Assembly (NCBI GenBank): GCA_002781265.1
Contig: PETS01000011.1
Coordinates: 1-7,594, forward strand
DNA: 7,594 nt
Source of the DNA: Candidatus Falkowbacteria bacterium CG02_land_8_20_14_3_00_36_14
GTDB lineage: Bacteria > Patescibacteriota > Patescibacteriia > Patescibacteriales > UM-FILTER-36-11
Direction of reading: 5' to 3'
Shown here: piece by piece, positions 4,980 through 7,594 of the stretch
How positions within the stretch are numbered: the first letter of the stretch is position 1
How the letters are laid out: the number at the start of each line of letters is the position of its first letter
Notes under the pieces: generated by a model
Database searches by the model: none
The model's input: only the letters and a program-made list of their open reading frames with translations
Told to the model about the DNA's origin: nothing
Made by a program: the position numbers and the translations under genes

Positions 4980-5648
4980 ATGCTTAATAAAAATAAAAAT
5001 GGCTATACTTTAATAGAGCTTTTATTTGTGGTGGTTATTATCGGCTTAATTTCTACGGTGGCTATAGTAAGTTTTAATAATTCCCGAGCCAAGGCCAGGG
5101 ACGCCAAGCTTCTTAATGATGTTTATGTTTTGCAGAAAGCTCTGGATATGTATTTTGATGACCATGGCGAATATCCTCCTCATACTGGCGATGAAGGAGT
5201 AAATCTTGCCTGGGGGATGTGGGCAGGAAGTAGATATACTGGCATTAAAGGAGATGCCACCGAAGCTGTTTTTAAAAATGCCATGCAACAGTATATGGCG
5301 CATCTGCCCAACCCGGAAGGATATTACACCACCGACAAGGGTGCGGGTTGGAATTGGTGGTGGGGAACACATTATTCTAGAATACAATACCGCCTTATTA
5401 CTAACACTGGTTCAGGAAATGTATATTGGGTAGTAAATAATTTTCTTGGCGGGGCGACAATTGATTGGGGCAACGGAAATATTCATACTTATCCTAATCG
5501 TGGCATGGGTAATTGTCAGGCAAGTTTAAAGAATTGTTATTCCATTTATGTGAGAACCGAAACAGATACTGATTTAGGCAATGCAGGCGATCCGCATGCT
5601 ATTCTTAGTTCTGGTTATGTCACAAATTATGATTTCTGGCTGTTTTAA
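4980..5648 (+). CDS. Type IV pilin-like / type II secretion pseudopilin with Trp-rich C-terminal domain
   Basis: This is a 222-residue prepilin. Residues 1-8 (MLNKNKNG) are a short, positively charged leader ending in the Gly expected before prepilin peptidase cleavage. The mature protein begins YTLIELLFVVVIIGLIS, with the conserved Glu at mature position 5 (Glu13), which aligns subunits in the filament; residues 9-30 are the hydrophobic helix. SRAKARDAKLLNDVYVLQKALDMYFDDHGEYP (35-66) continues the alpha-1 helix into the GspG-like region. The rest is unusual: nine Trp residues in all, including WNWWW at 124-128, and a Cys pair (179, 186) that could form a disulfide loop. It would assemble at the membrane into a pilus or secretion pseudopilus. 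No prepilin peptidase, ATPase or platform gene is nearby, so it is an orphan here. GC content is visibly higher than in its neighbour (I count 30/60 at 5161-5220 against 13/60 at 4381-4440). Confidence 0.85.
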   Translation: MLNKNKNGYTLIELLFVVVIIGLISTVAIVSFNNSRAKARDAKLLNDVYVLQKALDMYFDDHGEYPPHTGDEGVNLAWGMWAGSRYTGIKGDATEAVFKNAMQQYMAHLPNPEGYYTTDKGAGWNWWWGTHYSRIQYRLITNTGSGNVYWVVNNFLGGATIDWGNGNIHTYPNRGMGNCQASLKNCYSIYVRTETDTDLGNAGDPHAILSSGYVTNYDFWLF

Positions 5649-7147
5649 TTTTTTAAATTTTGTATAAATAAAATTTGCGGTTCGTTATTAGAATTAGATT
5701 TTTTTAATATTTGGCCTGACGGATCAATTATGCCGGAAACGCCGGTCTTCATGGCTCTAAAGACATATTTATTATTTTCCACGGCTCTTATTATGGCCAT
5801 AATATGATTTTGCTCGGCAACCGAAGGGCTGGTAAATACGCTGTCGTTGCCTATATTGACAATAAATTTTGCTTCTTTATTTTCAGACAGTTCGGCAAAC
5901 ATAATTTCCGAGCAAAGCAGGGCGGTAATCGGCTCTCCTTTTATTTTTATTTCCTGATCATTATCGCCCGTGCCTAAGGGCTCGATTGATTGCAAAAAAA
6001 GGACCGGTCGGGAGCTTTCCGAAAAAGGCAGAAGCCGCTTTTTAGAATATAATCCGTTTATTTGCCCGTTTTCCAAAACAATCAGAGAATTATAGGTGAG
6101 CATATTTTTAATAGTATGCACACCGATTACAAATGATGTATGGGGATTATCGCGGGAAAGATTAATTAGATCATCAAAACTTTTTTTTATTTTGGCATCA
6201 TTATTATAATCCAGAGGAAGAAGATTATTATCTTGGTTTAAAATCAAAAAAGGAAAAGAATTCTCCGGAATAATTAATAAGTCCGGTTTTTTCACTAAGG
6301 CAGTATTTATTATTTTTACAAAATTATTGAAATAATAATCAAGCGTCATCTCTTCAGTCTCCATTCCTGGTTGGATGATGGCCACTGCTATTTTTTCTCC
6401 GGTCTTAACCCGGCTGGCATTAATACTATAAAATCCGTATAAATTAGCCGCTAAAATAATTACTAATAGAAAATAAAGCACAGGGTTTTTGAATATAGCA
6501 ATATATATTTTTTTATAATATTTTTTAAAATCATATATATCCGATAAGTTGATTTTGCAAATTATTTGATATAATAAAATATTAATTAACATAATAAAAA
6601 AGCTTAAGCCAAAAAGTTTAAAAATTCTTGCCAATTGCAAAATGTAAATATTATTATAGAGGGCGTATCCCAGATGTCCCCAGGAAAAATCCAGCAGGGT
6701 TTTGGCGCGGAAATATTCCAAAGATGCCCAGAGTAGTGGGAAAATAATAACAGCCAACCAATTATTTTTATTAAATTTTTTAAAAGCCAGCATGTATAAG
6801 CCGAATAAGACGCTATTATAGATAGTAATTATAAAAAAAATCCAAAATAAAAAAATAATTCTATTTTCATAGACAATGCTTTTCACGTCAACCCACCACC
6901 AGGCGTTTAAAGAAAGCAGGGGATAGACGGCCTTTACCGCGTATATAAATCCGGTTAAAAATCCTCCCCAAAAAATTTGTTTTAATTCCAGTCGGTATTT
7001 GTCAATAAAAATAAAAAGTGGGATAAAGGCCGGCCACAGGAATAGGGAAATATTATATGGGGGCAGGGTGAGCGTCAGCAAGGCACCCGATAGAGCCGGC
7101 AAAAGATAAATTTTATTGAATTTTGGCAATAGGGATTTAAGCTTCAT
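5645..7147 (-). CDS. lnt: Apolipoprotein N-acyltransferase
   Basis: This membrane enzyme transfers an acyl chain from phospholipid to the N-terminal Cys of lipoproteins, the last step after Lgt and Lsp. Its 500 residues match the family (E. coli 512). Residues 12-240 hold several membrane segments (about 13-50, 57-80, 96-122, 130-147, 165-197 and 222-241), with a Lys-rich loop at 208-220. Residues 252-495 are the nitrilase-like catalytic domain facing outward. The triad is intact: Glu295 in LIIPENSFPF, Lys369 in LYSKKRLLPFSE, and Cys412 in ALLCSEIMF. The supporting Glu residues in PFSE (377) and CSE (414) are also kept, as is NIGNDSVF (431-438). The Tyr usually next to the catalytic Cys is Ser here, and the Trp before PE is Ile. 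The start at 7147 has no Shine-Dalgarno site. The stop codon overlaps that of the convergent pilin gene. No lgt or lspA is in the window. Confidence 0.93.
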   Translation of the reverse strand: MKLKSLLPKFNKIYLLPALSGALLTLTLPPYNISLFLWPAFIPLFIFIDKYRLELKQIFWGGFLTGFIYAVKAVYPLLSLNAWWWVDVKSIVYENRIIFLFWIFFIITIYNSVLFGLYMLAFKKFNKNNWLAVIIFPLLWASLEYFRAKTLLDFSWGHLGYALYNNIYILQLARIFKLFGLSFFIMLINILLYQIICKINLSDIYDFKKYYKKIYIAIFKNPVLYFLLVIILAANLYGFYSINASRVKTGEKIAVAIIQPGMETEEMTLDYYFNNFVKIINTALVKKPDLLIIPENSFPFLILNQDNNLLPLDYNNDAKIKKSFDDLINLSRDNPHTSFVIGVHTIKNMLTYNSLIVLENGQINGLYSKKRLLPFSESSRPVLFLQSIEPLGTGDNDQEIKIKGEPITALLCSEIMFAELSENKEAKFIVNIGNDSVFTSPSVAEQNHIMAIIRAVENNKYVFRAMKTGVSGIIDPSGQILKKSNSNNEPQILFIQNLKN

Positions 7148-7168
7148 ATATTAATATTACTTTATTTT

Positions 7169-7178
7169 TATAATTATA
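7169..7178. promoter_or_regulatory. Palindromic double -10 element between lnt and tsaB
   Basis: TATAATTATA is a perfect 10-bp palindrome in the 40-bp gap between divergent start codons. It presents TATAAT on the plus strand (7169-7174, 13 bases before the tsaB ATG) and on the minus strand (7178-7173, 25 bases before the lnt ATG). Both leaders would be very short. No convincing -35 hexamer is seen on either side. Symmetric -10 sequences are known to be able to fire in both directions; in DNA this AT-rich a chance match remains possible. Confidence 0.4.
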
Positions 7179-7187
7179 TCCAGAAAT

Positions 7188-7559
7188 ATGATTTTATATA
7201 TAGATACCACCGTTAATAAATATATTAAGATTGCTTTTAAAAAAGACGGCCGGATTGTTATGCTTAAAAAAATTCTCGCCTTGTATAAGCAAGCGGAAAA
7301 ATTATTGCCCTGGCTTAATAAAATGCTTCTTAAAAGCAATTTAAAATTAAATGACATTAAAAAAATTATAGTTAATAATCGCGGCGGCAGCTTTACTTCT
7401 TTGCGGATTGGAATAATTACCGCTAATACTTTGGGGTTTGCCTTGAATATACCGGTTGTAAGCAGTGAATCTGAATTAATTAAAGCAAACCAAGCGGATT
7501 TTAACGTCATAAAGCCGATTTATGACAGAGAACCGAGTATAACAATAGAAAATTTTTAA
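7188..7559 (+). CDS. tsaB: TsaB-like protein (tRNA t6A biosynthesis), half-length
   Basis: TsaB is the non-catalytic partner that holds TsaD in the complex making N6-threonylcarbamoyladenosine at A37 of ANN-reading tRNAs. The N-terminal lobe is clear: MILYIDTT (1-8) is the first strand and phosphate-loop-like turn of the ASKHA fold, QAEKLLPWLNKML (35-47) matches the family's helix after the usual His-Ser, and GGSFTSLRIG (66-75) is the TsaB signature normally written GPGSFTGLRIG. ANTLGFALNIPV (79-90) follows. The protein then ends at residue 123, against about 220-240 in full-length TsaB: the second lobe is missing. Even so, the tail VIKPIYDREPSIT (107-119) resembles the extreme C-terminal P-x-Y-x-R-x-P motif of full-length TsaB. 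So this looks like an evolved short form, not a broken gene. The stop codon lies in an AT-rich repeat unit. Confidence 0.85.
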   Translation: MILYIDTTVNKYIKIAFKKDGRIVMLKKILALYKQAEKLLPWLNKMLLKSNLKLNDIKKIIVNNRGGSFTSLRIGIITANTLGFALNIPVVSSESELIKANQADFNVIKPIYDREPSITIENF

Positions 7560-7590
7560 TTATAAATTTTTAATTTTTAACAATTTTTAA
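7551..7590 (+). repeat. AATTTTTAA short repeats
   Basis: Four copies of AATTTTTAA lie at 7551-7559, 7565-7573, 7572-7580 (overlapping) and 7582-7590. The first encodes the last two residues and the TAA stop of the tsaB-like gene. The tract is AT-only apart from one C at 7581. It may be simple slippage-prone sequence or a dispersed spacer repeat. No terminator stem is visible before the window ends. Confidence 0.6.
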
Positions 7591-7594
7591 TGAT

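Noticed and set aside
4728..5433. Other open frames over the unknown gene and the pilin gene
   Set aside because: They run across repeats or opposite a clear prepilin; their products show no domain, signal or conserved motif.
7157..7510. Minus-strand 117-codon frame opposite tsaB
   Set aside because: It is the antisense of a gene with clear TsaB motifs and has no recognisable features.

Overview
The window is an AT-rich bacterial segment. Its gene content, and how far its proteins depart from the textbook versions, point to a member of the Candidate Phyla Radiation (Patescibacteria, Parcubacteria-like). The main pointers are a membrane protein joining a degenerate PP2C-like domain to a beta-propeller, an L7/L12 with an N-terminal extension, a half-length TsaB, a winged-helix regulator with a degenerate nucleotidyltransferase tail, an orphan Trp-rich pseudopilin, and the near absence of Shine-Dalgarno sites. 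The assignment is inferred from protein style, not from a marker gene.

Layout. 1-755 (+): the end of rplJ (L10) and complete rplL (L7/L12), the ribosomal stalk operon. A hairpin covers the rplL ribosome binding site, and a long bidirectional terminator follows. 770-966: a short gap with GC-rich palindromes and a 10-codon ORF behind the only perfect Shine-Dalgarno match noticed. 967-3279 (-): a 770-residue pseudo-PP2C / membrane / six-bladed propeller protein. 3280-3460: a divergent gap with one candidate promoter and a long-range inverted repeat. 3461-4087 (+): winged-helix regulator. 4158-4868 (+): a helical protein of unknown function with a palindromic repeat at each end. 4980-5648 (+): a type IV pilin-like pseudopilin. 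5645-7147 (-): apolipoprotein N-acyltransferase (Lnt), overlapping the pilin gene by 4 bp at the stop codons. 7188-7559 (+): a truncated TsaB, divergent from lnt across a 40-bp gap whose centre is the palindrome TATAATTATA. The window ends in AT-rich short repeats.

How the genes relate. Only rplJ-rplL form a clear functional operon. Three others belong to the cell envelope (propeller protein, pseudopilin, Lnt). The regulator, the unknown protein and the pilin are co-oriented, but repeat elements separate them, so co-transcription is uncertain. Neighbouring genes repeatedly meet at, or run into, short palindromic repeats: the unknown gene's stop codon lies inside one, and the tsaB stop codon lies in an AT-rich repeat unit. 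No RNA gene, insertion sequence, CRISPR array or replication origin was seen, and no stretch over 300 bases lacks a gene. The most interesting single object is the pseudo-PP2C/propeller protein.
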